Source: Amycolatopsis thermalba (GTDB taxonomy: Bacteria; Actinomycetota; Actinomycetes; Mycobacteriales; Pseudonocardiaceae). Taken from it: DNA of 64,000 bases. The DNA lies in the NCBI RefSeq assembly GCF_003385215.1, contig NZ_PQHW01000019.1, positions 1 to 64,000 on the forward strand, read 5' to 3'. The first letter of the stretch is position 1. Each line of letters starts with the position of its first letter. The notes beneath the pieces are model-generated. The model saw nothing but the letters and a program-made list of their open reading frames with translations, searched no databases and had not been told where the DNA came from. Shown piece by piece: positions 14,991-23,750 of this stretch. Made by a program: the position numbers and the translations under genes.

Positions 14991-16305
14991 TGTCGGCCCG
15001 GGAGCGGTCCTTCAGCAGCGCCACGCAGACGATCGTGACCACCGCCGAGAGCACGACGTAGGCCGCGATCGAGTACGGCGTGCCGGTGGCGTGCAGCAGC
15101 CAGGTCGCCAGCAGCGGCGCCGGGCCGCCCGCGAACACCGACGCCAGCTGGTAGCCCAGCCCGGCCCCGCCGTAGCGCAGGTGCGTCGGGAAGCTCTCGC
15201 CGATCAGCGCGGCCTGCGGACCGTACTGCATGGCGTGCGGGATCATCGACACCACGATCGCGACGAAGATCAGTACCTCGCCGCCGTTCTTCAGCACCGC
15301 GAAGTACGGGAACGCCAGCACCCCGGTCAGCACCGCCCCGGTCAGGTACACCCGTTTGCGGCCGAACCGGTCCGACAGCTGGGAGAACCACAGGATCAGC
15401 GCCAGCTCCATCGCCGCGCCGAGCAGGACGGCGTTGAGCACGAACGTCTTCGAGTAGCCGTGCTCGGCGACCACGTACACCAGGACGTAGCTGGTGTAGA
15501 GGTAGAACGGCATCTGCTCGGAGAACCGCAGCCCGGCCGAGAGCAGGATCTCCCGCCAGTGGTGTTTCACCGCGTCGGCCACCGGGCTGCGGGAGGTCCG
15601 CCGCTGCGCCACGACCTGGGCGAACATCGGGGTCTCCAGGATGCGCAGCCGGATCAGCAGCCCGACGGCGACGAGCAGCAGGCTGGCCAGGAACGGCAGC
15701 CGCCAGCCCCACGAGTCGAACGCCTCCTCCGACAGCACCGCGGACAGCAGGGTCATGCCGCCGGTGCCGAGCACGAGCCCGACCGGCACCCCGATCTGCG
15801 CGAAACTGCCCAGCAGCCCGCGTTTGCGCTGGTCGCCCCATTCCATGGCGAGCAGCACCGAGCCGCTCCACTCGCCGCCGATCGCGATGCCCTGGATCAG
15901 CCGCAGCGTCACCAGGATCAGCGGCGCCGCGATCCCGATGGTCGCCGCGCCGGGCAGCACGCCGACCACCCCGGAGGCGATGCCCATCATCAGCAGCGTG
16001 ACCACGAGCGTGGTCTTGCGGCCGATCCGGTCGCCCCAGTACCCGAAGATCGCCGCGCCGATCGGCCGTGCCGCGAAGCCGACCGCGTAGGTGGCGAAGG
16101 ACTGCATCGCCCCGGCGTAACTCGACGAAGCGGGGAAGAACAGCTGCGGGAAGATCAGCGCCGCGGCCGTGTTGTAGAGGAAGAAGTCGTACCACTCGAT
16201 GGTGGTGCCGATCGCGCTGGCGAAGGCCGCGCGCCGCACCTGGGTGGACTTCTGGCTGGTCTGCGCCTGGAGAACGGTGTCCGCTTCGTCGCGTCCGAGA
16301 ACCAT
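14962..16305 (-). CDS. MHS-family MFS transporter (metabolite:H+ symporter)
   Basis: A 447-residue carrier of the metabolite:H+ symporter family, which imports organic acids and related solutes. ATG 16305 follows AGGAGG. Motifs: IGTTIEWYDFFLYNTAAAL at helix 1, GYWGDRIGRKTTL in the 2-3 loop, and the MHS hallmark LIQGIAIGGEWSGSVLL. The second half has SQLSDRFGRKRVYL. It stands alone apart from a 29-base convergent overlap, so no substrate can be inferred. A second MHS carrier is at 30112-31407. Confidence 0.93.
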   Translation of the reverse strand: MVLGRDEADTVLQAQTSQKSTQVRRAAFASAIGTTIEWYDFFLYNTAAALIFPQLFFPASSSYAGAMQSFATYAVGFAARPIGAAIFGYWGDRIGRKTTLVVTLLMMGIASGVVGVLPGAATIGIAAPLILVTLRLIQGIAIGGEWSGSVLLAMEWGDQRKRGLLGSFAQIGVPVGLVLGTGGMTLLSAVLSEEAFDSWGWRLPFLASLLLVAVGLLIRLRILETPMFAQVVAQRRTSRSPVADAVKHHWREILLSAGLRFSEQMPFYLYTSYVLVYVVAEHGYSKTFVLNAVLLGAAMELALILWFSQLSDRFGRKRVYLTGAVLTGVLAFPYFAVLKNGGEVLIFVAIVVSMIPHAMQYGPQAALIGESFPTHLRYGGAGLGYQLASVFAGGPAPLLATWLLHATGTPYSIAAYVVLSAVVTIVCVALLKDRSRADITDDAVYRR

Positions 16306-16428
16306 GCCGCCGAGCCTCCTGTGATCGGCTTCACTTCCCGGTGAACGATCCCTCACAGGAGTGACGATGTCCAGATCCGGAGGGCGAATCACCACCCGTT
16401 GTCCGGTTCCGGCAGGGTTCCCCGCGGC

Positions 16429-17187
16429 TCACTCCACGGGCAGCAGCACCGGCCGTTTCGCGGAGAGGGTGTCGCCGGAGGACTCGCCCCGCAGGCGGCG
16501 CCCGATCCACGGCAGCACGTGCTCGCGGCCCCAGCGCAGGTTCTCCGCGCGCTGCCGCCGCCGGTCGACCAGCTCGCGCGGCCCGAGCGCGGCGGGGGAG
16601 AGCCCGTGCGGGCGGCCGAGCACGTCCAGCACGGCGATCGCGACCTCGGCGTGGCCGAGCGCGTTGAGGTGCAGCCGGTCGGCCGACCACAGGCGCCGGT
16701 CCCGCAGCTGCCGCATGCCCCACATGTCCACCACGAGCGCGCCGTGCCGGGCGGCGATCACGCGGGTGTGCTCGTTGTAGATCGCGGTGCGGCCGCGCAG
16801 CTTGCGGAACACCGGGTCCTCGGCGCCGTCGACCCCGGTGAACAGCAGCACGGTCGCGCCGGTCTTGGCGAGCTGCTCGACGGCGTTCTCGAACCGCGCG
16901 GCCAGCGCGTCGATGCCGGCCTTGGGACGCAGCAGGTCGTTGCCGCCGGCGTAGATCGAGACCAGGTCGGGCCGCAGCGCGAGGGCCGGTTCGAGCTGCT
17001 CGGCGAGGACCTGGTCGAGCAGCCGCCCCCGGATCGCGAGGTTGGCGTAGCGGAACTCGGGGTCGGCGGCCGCCAGCTGCTCGGCCACCCGGTCGGCCCA
17101 GCCCCGCACGCCGTTCGGGCGGGCGGGGTCTTCGTCGCCGACGCCCTCGGTGAAGGAGTCGCCGAGGGCCACGAAACGCTTGTACAT
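16429..17187 (-). CDS. SGNH/GDSL hydrolase
   Basis: A 252-residue SGNH-family esterase. The blocks are present in order: block I VALGDSFTEGVG with the serine near residue 10, block III IYAGGNDLL with the oxyanion-hole residues, and block V WSADRLHLNALGH with the Asp-His pair. There is no signal peptide, so it is probably cytoplasmic. The start is ATG 17187 (MYKRFVALGDS); the longer frame from 17229 is unneeded. The C-terminal ~40 residues are basic. It lies 10 bases after the end of the ECF41 sigma gene on the same strand and may be co-transcribed with it. Confidence 0.93.
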   Translation of the reverse strand: MYKRFVALGDSFTEGVGDEDPARPNGVRGWADRVAEQLAAADPEFRYANLAIRGRLLDQVLAEQLEPALALRPDLVSIYAGGNDLLRPKAGIDALAARFENAVEQLAKTGATVLLFTGVDGAEDPVFRKLRGRTAIYNEHTRVIAARHGALVVDMWGMRQLRDRRLWSADRLHLNALGHAEVAIAVLDVLGRPHGLSPAALGPRELVDRRRQRAENLRWGREHVLPWIGRRLRGESSGDTLSAKRPVLLPVE

Positions 17188-17197
17188 GCTCAGCACT

Positions 17198-18100
17198 TTA
17201 GGCGACCGGTCCGGGCACCCCGAGAGCACGCGCGACGGCGCCGAGTTTGTCCGGGTTGGCCACGTTGTGCAGGCTGGTGATGCGGCCGTCGGCGTCGAAG
17301 TCGAAGGTGACGGTGGCGATCACCCGGTCCGGGCCGCGGAAGACCAGTCCCGGGCCGCCGTTGATCCCGGTCAGCTCCGCGACCATGTCCGCGGGCGCGA
17401 CGCCCTGGTAGGTGACGGTCCCGATGGCGGCGAACCAGGCAGCCACCGTCTCGGCGCCGGCCACCGGGCGCAGAGCCTGGCGGACCTTGCCGCCGCCGTC
17501 CGTCCACAGCGTGACGTCCGGGGACAGCAGGTCCATCAGGGTGTTGACGTCACCCCCGGTCGCGGCGGCGAGGAACCGCTCGGTGACCTCCCGCTGCTTC
17601 CCGCGATCGGCCGGGAACCTCGGCCTGCGGGCCCGCACGTGCTCGCGGGCCCGGTGCGCGGCCTGCCGCACCGCCGCTTCCGTGCGGTCCACGGCTTCGG
17701 CGATCTCGGCGTGGCTGAACCCGAAGACGTCCTTGAGCACGAACACCGCGCGCTCCAGCGGACTCAGCGTCTCCAGCACCACCAGCATCGCCATGGACAC
17801 CGATTCCGCGCCCGTGACGGCATCCGCGCCGTCGCCGGTGGCGAGAATCGGTTCCGGCAGCCACGGACCCACGTAGGTCTCCCGCTGGTGCCGGGCCGAC
17901 CGCAGCCGTTCCAGCGCCAGGTTGGACACGATCCGCGCCAGGTAGGCCTTCGGGTCGGCCACCTGGGAACGGTCGGCGGCGGACCACTTCAGCCACGCGT
18001 CCTGCACCGCGTCCTCGGCGTCGGCGGCGCTGCCGAGGATCCGGTAGGCCACCGCGAACAGCAGCTTGCGGTGCTGCTGGAACGCCTCGGGCCCGGTCAC
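17198..18100 (-). CDS. ECF41-type sigma factor (SigJ-like) with SnoaL-like C-terminal domain
   Basis: A 300-residue sigma factor. Residues 5-75 are region 2 (LGSAADAEDAVQDAWLKW) and 100-155 region 4. A C-terminal NTF2/SnoaL-like domain spans 165-290. The two ECF41 signature motifs are visible: WLPEP at 80-84 in the linker and DGGGK at 201-205. In this group the C-terminal domain replaces a separate anti-sigma factor. GTG 18100 overlaps the stop of the oxidoreductase gene (GTGA), so the two are translationally coupled. ECF41 genes usually control such a linked oxidoreductase. I could not find a well-spaced ECF41 promoter upstream. Confidence 0.92.
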   Translation of the reverse strand: MTGPEAFQQHRKLLFAVAYRILGSAADAEDAVQDAWLKWSAADRSQVADPKAYLARIVSNLALERLRSARHQRETYVGPWLPEPILATGDGADAVTGAESVSMAMLVVLETLSPLERAVFVLKDVFGFSHAEIAEAVDRTEAAVRQAAHRAREHVRARRPRFPADRGKQREVTERFLAAATGGDVNTLMDLLSPDVTLWTDGGGKVRQALRPVAGAETVAAWFAAIGTVTYQGVAPADMVAELTGINGGPGLVFRGPDRVIATVTFDFDADGRITSLHNVANPDKLGAVARALGVPGPVA

Positions 18101-19269
18101 CGGGCGATCCGGGTGAAGCGGCCGCCGCGCGGCCAGAACGCGCCCGAGGCGGGCATCTTCTTCATGCGCAGGTAGGTCAGCCAGGGCGAGGCGGTCACCG
18201 TCTCTTTGTACCGGGTGGCCAGGCGGCCGGTCAGGCAGATCCGCCGCGGGCTGTCGTCGGGGTGGGTGAACTGCACGACCGCGTCGTGGCGGCCCAGGCT
18301 GACCGGCGTGTGGTAGTAGCCGAAGCGGAACGGCTTGGGCTCCTTGCCGTTGCGCGCGCGGACGATCGACACCGCGGCGTGCACGCCGGTCGGCATGCCG
18401 CTCTGGCAGGTGCCGTGCAGGACGCCGTGGCCTTGCCGGATCGCGGCCGCGTCGCCCACCGCGTAGACATCGGGGTGCGAGACCGAGCGCAGCATGGGGT
18501 CCGTGACGACGCGGCCGCGGTCGTCGACGGTCAGCCCGGCGGCGGCCGCGAGTGGTGCGGCGCGGGTGCCGCTGGTCCACAGGACCACGTCCGCGGGGAC
18601 GGTCTCGCCGCCGGCCAGTTCGACCGCGTCCGGGAGCACCTTGGCCACCTCGGCGCCGCTGCGCGCCTCGACGCCCAGCCGCTCGAGCGCGGCCCGGAGG
18701 TGTGCCCTGGCCCGGGTGTTCAGTGCCGCGCCCGGCTCGCCCCGGCCCAGCAGCACGACCCGCAGCGCGGGGTACTGCTCGGCGATCTCCGCGGCCGACT
18801 CGACGCCGGTGAGCCCGTTGCCCGCCACTACGACCGTGCCCTGTTCCAGGCGCGCCAGCCGGCCGGCCAGCACCTCGGCGTCCTCCGGGCTGTTCAGGGT
18901 GTGCGCGTGCTCCTCGACGCCGGGCACCGTGACGGTGTCGGCCACGCTGCCGAGGGCGTACACCAGCGTGTCGTAATGCAGCACCCGGTCGTCGTCGACG
19001 CGCACGGTCCTGGTGTCCGGGTCGAGCGGGGTGACCCAGCCCCGCACGAACCGCGCGCCCGTGCCGTCCAGGAGCCGGGGGATGCTCAGCTCGGCGACCG
19101 GCTGCCCGGTCGCGGTCAGGTGCAGCCGCAGCCGCTCGGTGAACATCTCGTGCGCGTTCACCAGCGTCACCTCGACGTCGTCGCGGCCCTTCGTGCGTGC
19201 CGCGAGCTGGATCGCCGCGGCCGTGCCCGCGTACCCCGCGCCCAGCACCAGAACCTTGTGGGTGGTCAT
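18097..19269 (-). CDS. NDH-2-like NAD(P)/FAD-dependent oxidoreductase
   Basis: A 390-residue flavoprotein of the pyridine nucleotide-disulfide/NDH-2 type. It has an FAD-binding turn at the N-terminus (VLVLGAGYAGTAAAIQLAAR), an NAD-binding turn near residue 155 (VVAGNGLTGVESAAEI), and the second FAD motif VYAVGDAAAI near residue 285. There is no clear C-terminal membrane helix, so it may be peripheral or soluble. Start ATG 19269. It is coupled by GTGA overlap to the ECF41 sigma gene, its likely regulator. Electron acceptor unknown. Confidence 0.92.
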   Translation of the reverse strand: MTTHKVLVLGAGYAGTAAAIQLAARTKGRDDVEVTLVNAHEMFTERLRLHLTATGQPVAELSIPRLLDGTGARFVRGWVTPLDPDTRTVRVDDDRVLHYDTLVYALGSVADTVTVPGVEEHAHTLNSPEDAEVLAGRLARLEQGTVVVAGNGLTGVESAAEIAEQYPALRVVLLGRGEPGAALNTRARAHLRAALERLGVEARSGAEVAKVLPDAVELAGGETVPADVVLWTSGTRAAPLAAAAGLTVDDRGRVVTDPMLRSVSHPDVYAVGDAAAIRQGHGVLHGTCQSGMPTGVHAAVSIVRARNGKEPKPFRFGYYHTPVSLGRHDAVVQFTHPDDSPRRICLTGRLATRYKETVTASPWLTYLRMKKMPASGAFWPRGGRFTRIAR

Positions 19270-19356
19270 CGTTGTCGCCTCCTCATCGGCTGTTGACGAC
19301 CACGAGATGGGAGGAGCCGGCCCGTTCGTGACATGGCGCGGTGTGACGCGCGGCAC

Positions 19357-19869
19357 CTACGTGGCGCGGGCTCGGTGTTCGGCGACGTGCACCCGGGTCG
19401 CGCAGCGGGTGGAGCAGAACCGGCGGCGGCCGTTGCGCGAGGTGTCCACGAAGACGATCTCGCAGCCGGCGCGCGCGCAGGTGCCGATGCGCCCGGCGTC
19501 CTCGACCAGCAGGTGGGCCAGCCCGCCCGCGGTGAAGGCCCGGATCCGGCGGGTCAGGGTGTCGTCCTCGGCGGCGTAGTGCAAGTGGGCGGGCAGGCCG
19601 TCGTGGCGGGAGATGAACGGGCGGCACGCGGTCTCCGCGAGCAGCTCGTTGACCAGGTCGATCCGCCGGTCCGGGTCCGGTTCGGCGAACACCGCCCGCA
19701 GCCGCCGGCCCCACGCCTGCGCCGCGGCGGCTTCGGCGGCGGTGAGCCGGGTCAGCGACATGCCCGCGGCGCGCATCATCCGCAGCAGCTCGGCGGCCGT
19801 GGCGCCGGGCATGTTCACCAGGCCGGCGGCGACCTGCGCGGCCGGGCCGCCGTAAGGGTTGAAGTGCAC
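19357..19869 (-). CDS. CGNR zinc-finger protein (diverged motif)
   Basis: A 170-residue protein of the ABATE/CGNR family, thought to be transcription regulators. GTG 19869 begins with the family-typical HFNPYGG. The N-terminal ~115 residues are the ABATE domain. The C-terminal zinc motif is CARAGCEIVFVDTSRNGRRR followed by FCSTRCATR, so the usual CGNR has become CATR while the cysteines remain. It is upstream of, and in the same direction as, the flavin oxidoreductase, 87 bases away, and may control it. Two other CGNR proteins are in the window (45336, 47310). Confidence 0.88.
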   Translation of the reverse strand: MHFNPYGGPAAQVAAGLVNMPGATAAELLRMMRAAGMSLTRLTAAEAAAAQAWGRRLRAVFAEPDPDRRIDLVNELLAETACRPFISRHDGLPAHLHYAAEDDTLTRRIRAFTAGGLAHLLVEDAGRIGTCARAGCEIVFVDTSRNGRRRFCSTRCATRVHVAEHRARAT

Positions 19870-19894
19870 TGACCCATTACAGCACGCTGGGGCC

Positions 19895-20074
19895 ATGACC
19901 GACGAACGTTGTCCCCGCTGCCAGTGGCCGCTGTCCGAGCTGCTTCGCGGCGGGTCGAGCCATCCCGTCTCGGATGGCCGCCTCGACTACCGCCGCTGCG
20001 TGTGCGGGACCTGGCTGCTGCTCGTCAACGGCGCACTCGCCGGCGCCACGCGGGGGCCTAGGATCGAGGCATGA
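19895..20074 (+). CDS. Small zinc-ribbon-like protein
   Basis: A 59-residue protein from ATG 19895, divergent from the CGNR gene. It has two cysteine pairs (CPRCQWPL near residue 6 and CVCGTW near residue 35), which would form a zinc ribbon. No further domain is seen. The stop overlaps the patatin ATG (ATGA), so the two are translated together. Function unknown. Confidence 0.7.
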   Translation: MTDERCPRCQWPLSELLRGGSSHPVSDGRLDYRRCVCGTWLLLVNGALAGATRGPRIEA

Positions 20075-20907
20075 CGCGTGCGCTCGTACTCGGCGGTGGC
20101 GGGGTGGCCGGAATTGCCTGGGAAACCGGGCTGTTGCACGGTTTGTCGGAGTCCGGAGTGGACATCCTGGGCGCGGACCGGTTCATCGGCACCTCCGCGG
20201 GTTCGACGGTGGCGGCCCAGATCACGAGCGGCACCGCACTGGCGGAGCTGTTCCGGCGGCAGGTCGATCCGGCGCTGCAGACGCCGGAGATCGCCGCGAA
20301 CGTCGACGCCGAGGCCATCGCGGAGATGTTCGGCGCGGCGGTGAGCGCGGCGACCGACGCCCGGGACGCGCGGCGGCGGATCGGCGAGCTGGCGCTGGCG
20401 ACGCAGACCGTGCCGGAGTCCGAGCGGCTGAAGGTGATCGAGGCGCGCCTGCCCGTGCACGAGTGGCCCGCGGTGCCGCTGCGGATCGTCGCGGTGGAGG
20501 CCACGACCGGCGACGAGCGGGTGTTCACCGTGGAGTCCGGGGTGTCGCTCGTGGACGCGGTCGCGGCCAGCTGTGCGGTGCCGGGCACCTGGCCGCCGGT
20601 GACGATCGGCGGCCGCCGCTACATCGACGGCGGGGTGCGCTCGATGGAGAACGCCGACCTGGCCGCGGGCTGCGACCGGGTGCTGGTGCTGCGGGTCACC
20701 GAGGTGCCGGGCAACACCGACCTCGACGACCAGGTCGCCGCACTGCGACGGGACGGCGCCGAGGTGCTGGTCATCGCCCCCGACGCGACGGCGATCGAGG
20801 CGATCGGCCCCAACCTGCTGGACCCGTCGGTCCGCGAGGCGGCCGCACGCGCCGGGTACGACCAGGCCGTGCGCGCGGCCGCCGAGGTCGCGGCTCTCTG
20901 GGGGTAG
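20071..20907 (+). CDS. Patatin-like phospholipase
   Basis: A 278-residue patatin-family lipid acyl hydrolase. The oxyanion-hole loop is LGGGGVAG (residues 7-14), the nucleophile elbow is GTSAG with Ser42, and the catalytic aspartate is in YIDGGVRSMEN. There is no signal peptide or membrane segment. It acts on an acyl ester that the sequence does not reveal. ATG 20071 overlaps the zinc-ribbon stop by four bases. It converges with the SMP-30 gene. Confidence 0.93.
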   Translation: MTRALVLGGGGVAGIAWETGLLHGLSESGVDILGADRFIGTSAGSTVAAQITSGTALAELFRRQVDPALQTPEIAANVDAEAIAEMFGAAVSAATDARDARRRIGELALATQTVPESERLKVIEARLPVHEWPAVPLRIVAVEATTGDERVFTVESGVSLVDAVAASCAVPGTWPPVTIGGRRYIDGGVRSMENADLAAGCDRVLVLRVTEVPGNTDLDDQVAALRRDGAEVLVIAPDATAIEAIGPNLLDPSVREAAARAGYDQAVRAAAEVAALWG

Positions 20908-20935
20908 CGGAGTTCCGCGGCCCCGGCGGCAGCGC

Positions 20936-21820
20936 TCAGGGGCGGCCGGCGCGCGGCACGCCGACCCGGAAGGCGAGCAGGCTCGCCTCGCGGGCGTCCT
21001 TGCGGGCGTGCTCGTTGAAGTCCGGCGCCGCGCACGCGAACAGCGTCCGGCCATCGGCGCCGCCGAGCATGCAGGCGAACACCCCGGTTCCCGGCTGGAT
21101 CTCGTCGTTGATCTCCCCGCCCTCGCGGACCCGCAGCAACCGGCCGCCGATGCCGTCGGCCACCCACAGGGCGCCTTCGGCGTCCAGGCAGCACCCGTCC
21201 GGCGCGACGGCGATCTCGGGAAGCGCTTTCTCCAGCTCCCGCTCGGTGAGCGGCTCCCCGAACTGCGCCCACACGCGCCGGTTGGTGAGCGACCCGTCGG
21301 CGGCGATGTCGAACGCGGTGACCCGGTTGCCGAAGGTCTCGTCGACCAGCAGCACGCCGTCGTCGGTGATGACGCTGCCGTTGGGGAACCACAGGTCCTC
21401 CGCCACGACCGTCACGGTGCCGTCCGGGTCGACGCGCAGCAGGTTCGCCGGAGCCACCACGGCGCCGTTCATCAGGTCGAACCCGAAGTTGCCGACGTAG
21501 GCCCGTCCCTGGGCGTCGACGACCAGGTCGTTGGGATGCCCCGTGACGTACGCGGACAGGTCGGTGTGGGTGACAAGACTGCCGTCGGGTTCCCGGCGCA
21601 GCAGCCGCGCGTCGCGCATCGACACCACGAGCAGGCGGCCGTCGGGCAGCCAGCCCAAGCCGGAGGGCTGCTGCGGAACCTCGGCCTCGACCCGCAGGTC
21701 ACCGCCGTCCTCCAGGCTGGAGTACACGCGGTGGGTGTAGAAATCTGCGAACCAGATGCGTCCCTCGTGCCAGCGCGGGCATTCGAGGTAGGAGAAGCCG
21801 TCCGGAACTTCATTGGTCAC
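20936..21820 (-). CDS. SMP-30/gluconolactonase family protein
   Basis: A 294-residue six-bladed beta-propeller of the SMP-30/gluconolactonase/LRE family, probably a Ca2+- or Zn2+-dependent lactonase. The metal-site segments are visible: LECPRWHEGRIWFADF (first acidic ligand), GHPNDLVVDAQGRAYVGNFG, FPNGSVITDDG, and PDGCCLDAEGALWVADG with the catalytic-site Asp. Start GTG 21820; it has no signal peptide. 47 bases separate it from the SDR gene upstream on the same strand, so they may share a transcript. Confidence 0.9.
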   Translation of the reverse strand: MTNEVPDGFSYLECPRWHEGRIWFADFYTHRVYSSLEDGGDLRVEAEVPQQPSGLGWLPDGRLLVVSMRDARLLRREPDGSLVTHTDLSAYVTGHPNDLVVDAQGRAYVGNFGFDLMNGAVVAPANLLRVDPDGTVTVVAEDLWFPNGSVITDDGVLLVDETFGNRVTAFDIAADGSLTNRRVWAQFGEPLTERELEKALPEIAVAPDGCCLDAEGALWVADGIGGRLLRVREGGEINDEIQPGTGVFACMLGGADGRTLFACAAPDFNEHARKDAREASLLAFRVGVPRAGRP

Positions 21821-21867
21821 AGTGGACAGTCAGGCACGCCGCGCCCGGCGGTGTCAAGGCGGGTCCG

Positions 21868-22722
21868 TCAGGAGGAGACGGTGACTCCGCCATCGGGGCG
21901 ATCGGTGGACAGGGTGAGCTCCTGCCAGGTGTCGATGTCCTCCTGGACCCGCTTGCGCCCGGCCGTGACCAGGCGCAGCGCGTCCGAGCCGAGCAGCAGG
22001 TGCACGGGTGGCGTGTCGGAGTCGAGCACGGTGAGGATGGCCTGCCCGGCGCGGTCGGGATCGCCGATCCCCTGGCCGGCCAGCGTCTGCCGGCGGGCGC
22101 GGATCGGATCGAACAGCTCGTCGTAGTCGGGGATGCTGCGGGGCGCGCGGACCAGTGACCGGCCCGCCCAGTCGGTCGCGAACGCGCCGGGGGCCACCGC
22201 GGTCACCCGCACCCCGAACTGCGCGACCTCTTGCGCGAGTCCCTCGGTGATGCCTTCCATCGCGTGCTTGCTGCCCTCGTAGAACGACAGGCCGGGGAAC
22301 GTGGTCATCCCGCCCATCGAGGTGATCACGAAGATGTGACCGCCCCGCCGCTGGCGCATCCCGGGCAGCACCGCCTTCATGGTCGCCACCGTGCCGAACA
22401 CGTTGACCTCGAACTGGCGGCGCAGATCGGCCATCGAGGACTCCTCGAAGGTGCCCTCGACGCCGTAGCCGGCGTTGGCCACGAGCACCTCGATCGGCCC
22501 CAGCGCGTCCTCGGCGGCACGCACGGTCGGTTCGATCCGGTCCGCGTCGGTCAGGTCGAGGATGAAGGCGCGGGCGCGGTCGGCGTCCAGGGCTTGGAAG
22601 GCCGCCGCGTCCTGCTCGGTGCGCACCGTGCCGGCCACCCGGTGCCCGGCCGCCAGCGCCCGCCGGGCGATCGCCAGTCCGAGCCCGGTGCTGACACCGG
22701 TGACCAGGAACGTCTTGCTCAT
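21868..22722 (-). CDS. SDR family oxidoreductase
   Basis: A 284-residue classical short-chain dehydrogenase/reductase. The cofactor-binding turn is TGVSTGLGLAIARR (residues 8-21), followed by VLVANAGYG, and the active site is ITSMGG (Ser) with YEGSK (Tyr-x3-Lys). An arginine after the first strand (TVRTEQDA) suggests NADP preference. The start ATG 22722 is 87 bases after the end of the MmyB-like regulator gene on the same strand. Such regulator-SDR pairs are common, so it is a likely target. The substrate is unknown. Confidence 0.93.
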   Translation of the reverse strand: MSKTFLVTGVSTGLGLAIARRALAAGHRVAGTVRTEQDAAAFQALDADRARAFILDLTDADRIEPTVRAAEDALGPIEVLVANAGYGVEGTFEESSMADLRRQFEVNVFGTVATMKAVLPGMRQRRGGHIFVITSMGGMTTFPGLSFYEGSKHAMEGITEGLAQEVAQFGVRVTAVAPGAFATDWAGRSLVRAPRSIPDYDELFDPIRARRQTLAGQGIGDPDRAGQAILTVLDSDTPPVHLLLGSDALRLVTAGRKRVQEDIDTWQELTLSTDRPDGGVTVSS

Positions 22723-22809
22723 CAGGGGTTTTCCTTTCCGTGACGGCCGTCGAGGCCGTGATCGAGCGCCGCGCGCGGGTGCGCGCGGGCGATGTCGGCT
22801 CCGCGCCGG

Positions 22810-23679
22810 TCAGGAGCCGGCGTCGGCGCTGTGGGGAGCCGCGGCCGCAGACTCGCTTCCCCAGCTGGCGAGCAGCCGCAGGCGCTCCTCACTGGGGGAG
22901 CCGGGCGGGGCGGAGTAGACCAGCATCGACAGGGCCGGGTCGGCCACCGGGGTGAAGATCTCGAAGTGCAGTTCGAGGTCACCGACCAGGTGGTGGTGGA
23001 TCCGTTTCCGGCCGGCGCTGCGTTCGTGGACGCGGTGCTCGGACCACCAGCCCGGGAACTCCGGTGACCGCACCATCAGCTCGCCGATCAGGTTGGTGAT
23101 CCGCTGGTTGCGGGGCTGGGCCGCGGCGGCCAGCCGCAGCACGTGGACGTAGTCGCGGGCCACCTGCTCCCAGTCGCGCCACACCGCGCGCGCCCGCGGG
23201 TCCAGCAGCGTCCAGCGGACCATGTTGCGTTCCCGGCGCGGCAGTGCGGCGATGTCGGGGAAAACCAGTGCCCACAGCGCGTTCCCGGCGACGATCTCGA
23301 GGTTGTCGTCGCGGACGTAGGCCGGGCACAGGTGCATCGACTCCAGCACCTGGCGCATCGCCGGCCGCACTCGCGTCGAGCGCTCGCCGCGGTCCGGCTT
23401 CCGGGCCGCGGTGCCGGCGAGGGTGAACAGGTGCCGCCGCTCGACGTCGTCCAGCCGCAGGGCGCCGGACAGGGCGTGCAGCACCTGCTCGGAGGGCTGT
23501 CCGGCGCGGCCCTGTTCGAGCCGGGTGTAGTACTCGGCGCTCACCCCGGCCAACCGGGCGACCTCGCCGCGCCGCAGGCCGGTGACCCGGCGGCCGGGCT
23601 CGACCGGGAGCCCGATCTCCTCCGGCGTGAGCCCGGCGCGGCGGGCGCGGAGGAAGTCGCCGAGTTCCTTGTTGACCAT
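22810..23679 (-). CDS. MmyB-like helix-turn-helix transcriptional regulator
   Basis: A 289-residue regulator. Residues 1-75 are an XRE-type helix-turn-helix (VTGLRRGEVARLAGVSAEYY TRLEQG), and residues 100-270 are the MmyB-like PAS-type ligand domain (AYVRDDNLEIVAGNALWALV, SPEFPGWWSEHRV). Start ATG 23679. The much longer minus-strand frame reaching 24864 is only a GC-driven extension antisense to the recombinase. It probably controls the SDR gene downstream. The remnant at 11489-11826 is a decayed member of the same family. Confidence 0.92.
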   Translation of the reverse strand: MVNKELGDFLRARRAGLTPEEIGLPVEPGRRVTGLRRGEVARLAGVSAEYYTRLEQGRAGQPSEQVLHALSGALRLDDVERRHLFTLAGTAARKPDRGERSTRVRPAMRQVLESMHLCPAYVRDDNLEIVAGNALWALVFPDIAALPRRERNMVRWTLLDPRARAVWRDWEQVARDYVHVLRLAAAAQPRNQRITNLIGELMVRSPEFPGWWSEHRVHERSAGRKRIHHHLVGDLELHFEIFTPVADPALSMLVYSAPPGSPSEERLRLLASWGSESAAAAPHSADAGS

Positions 23680-23750
23680 GCCTCCAGTCTGAACTCGCCG
23701 TGGTCGCCCGCCAACCGGATAGGTGGCCCTGCGAGGGCCACCCAGGGGTG

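Noticed and set aside
19269-19370. ECF41-type promoter upstream of the NDH-2-like gene (TGTCAC and CGTC boxes are present on the minus strand).
   Set aside because: The boxes are about 28 bases apart instead of the expected 16-18.
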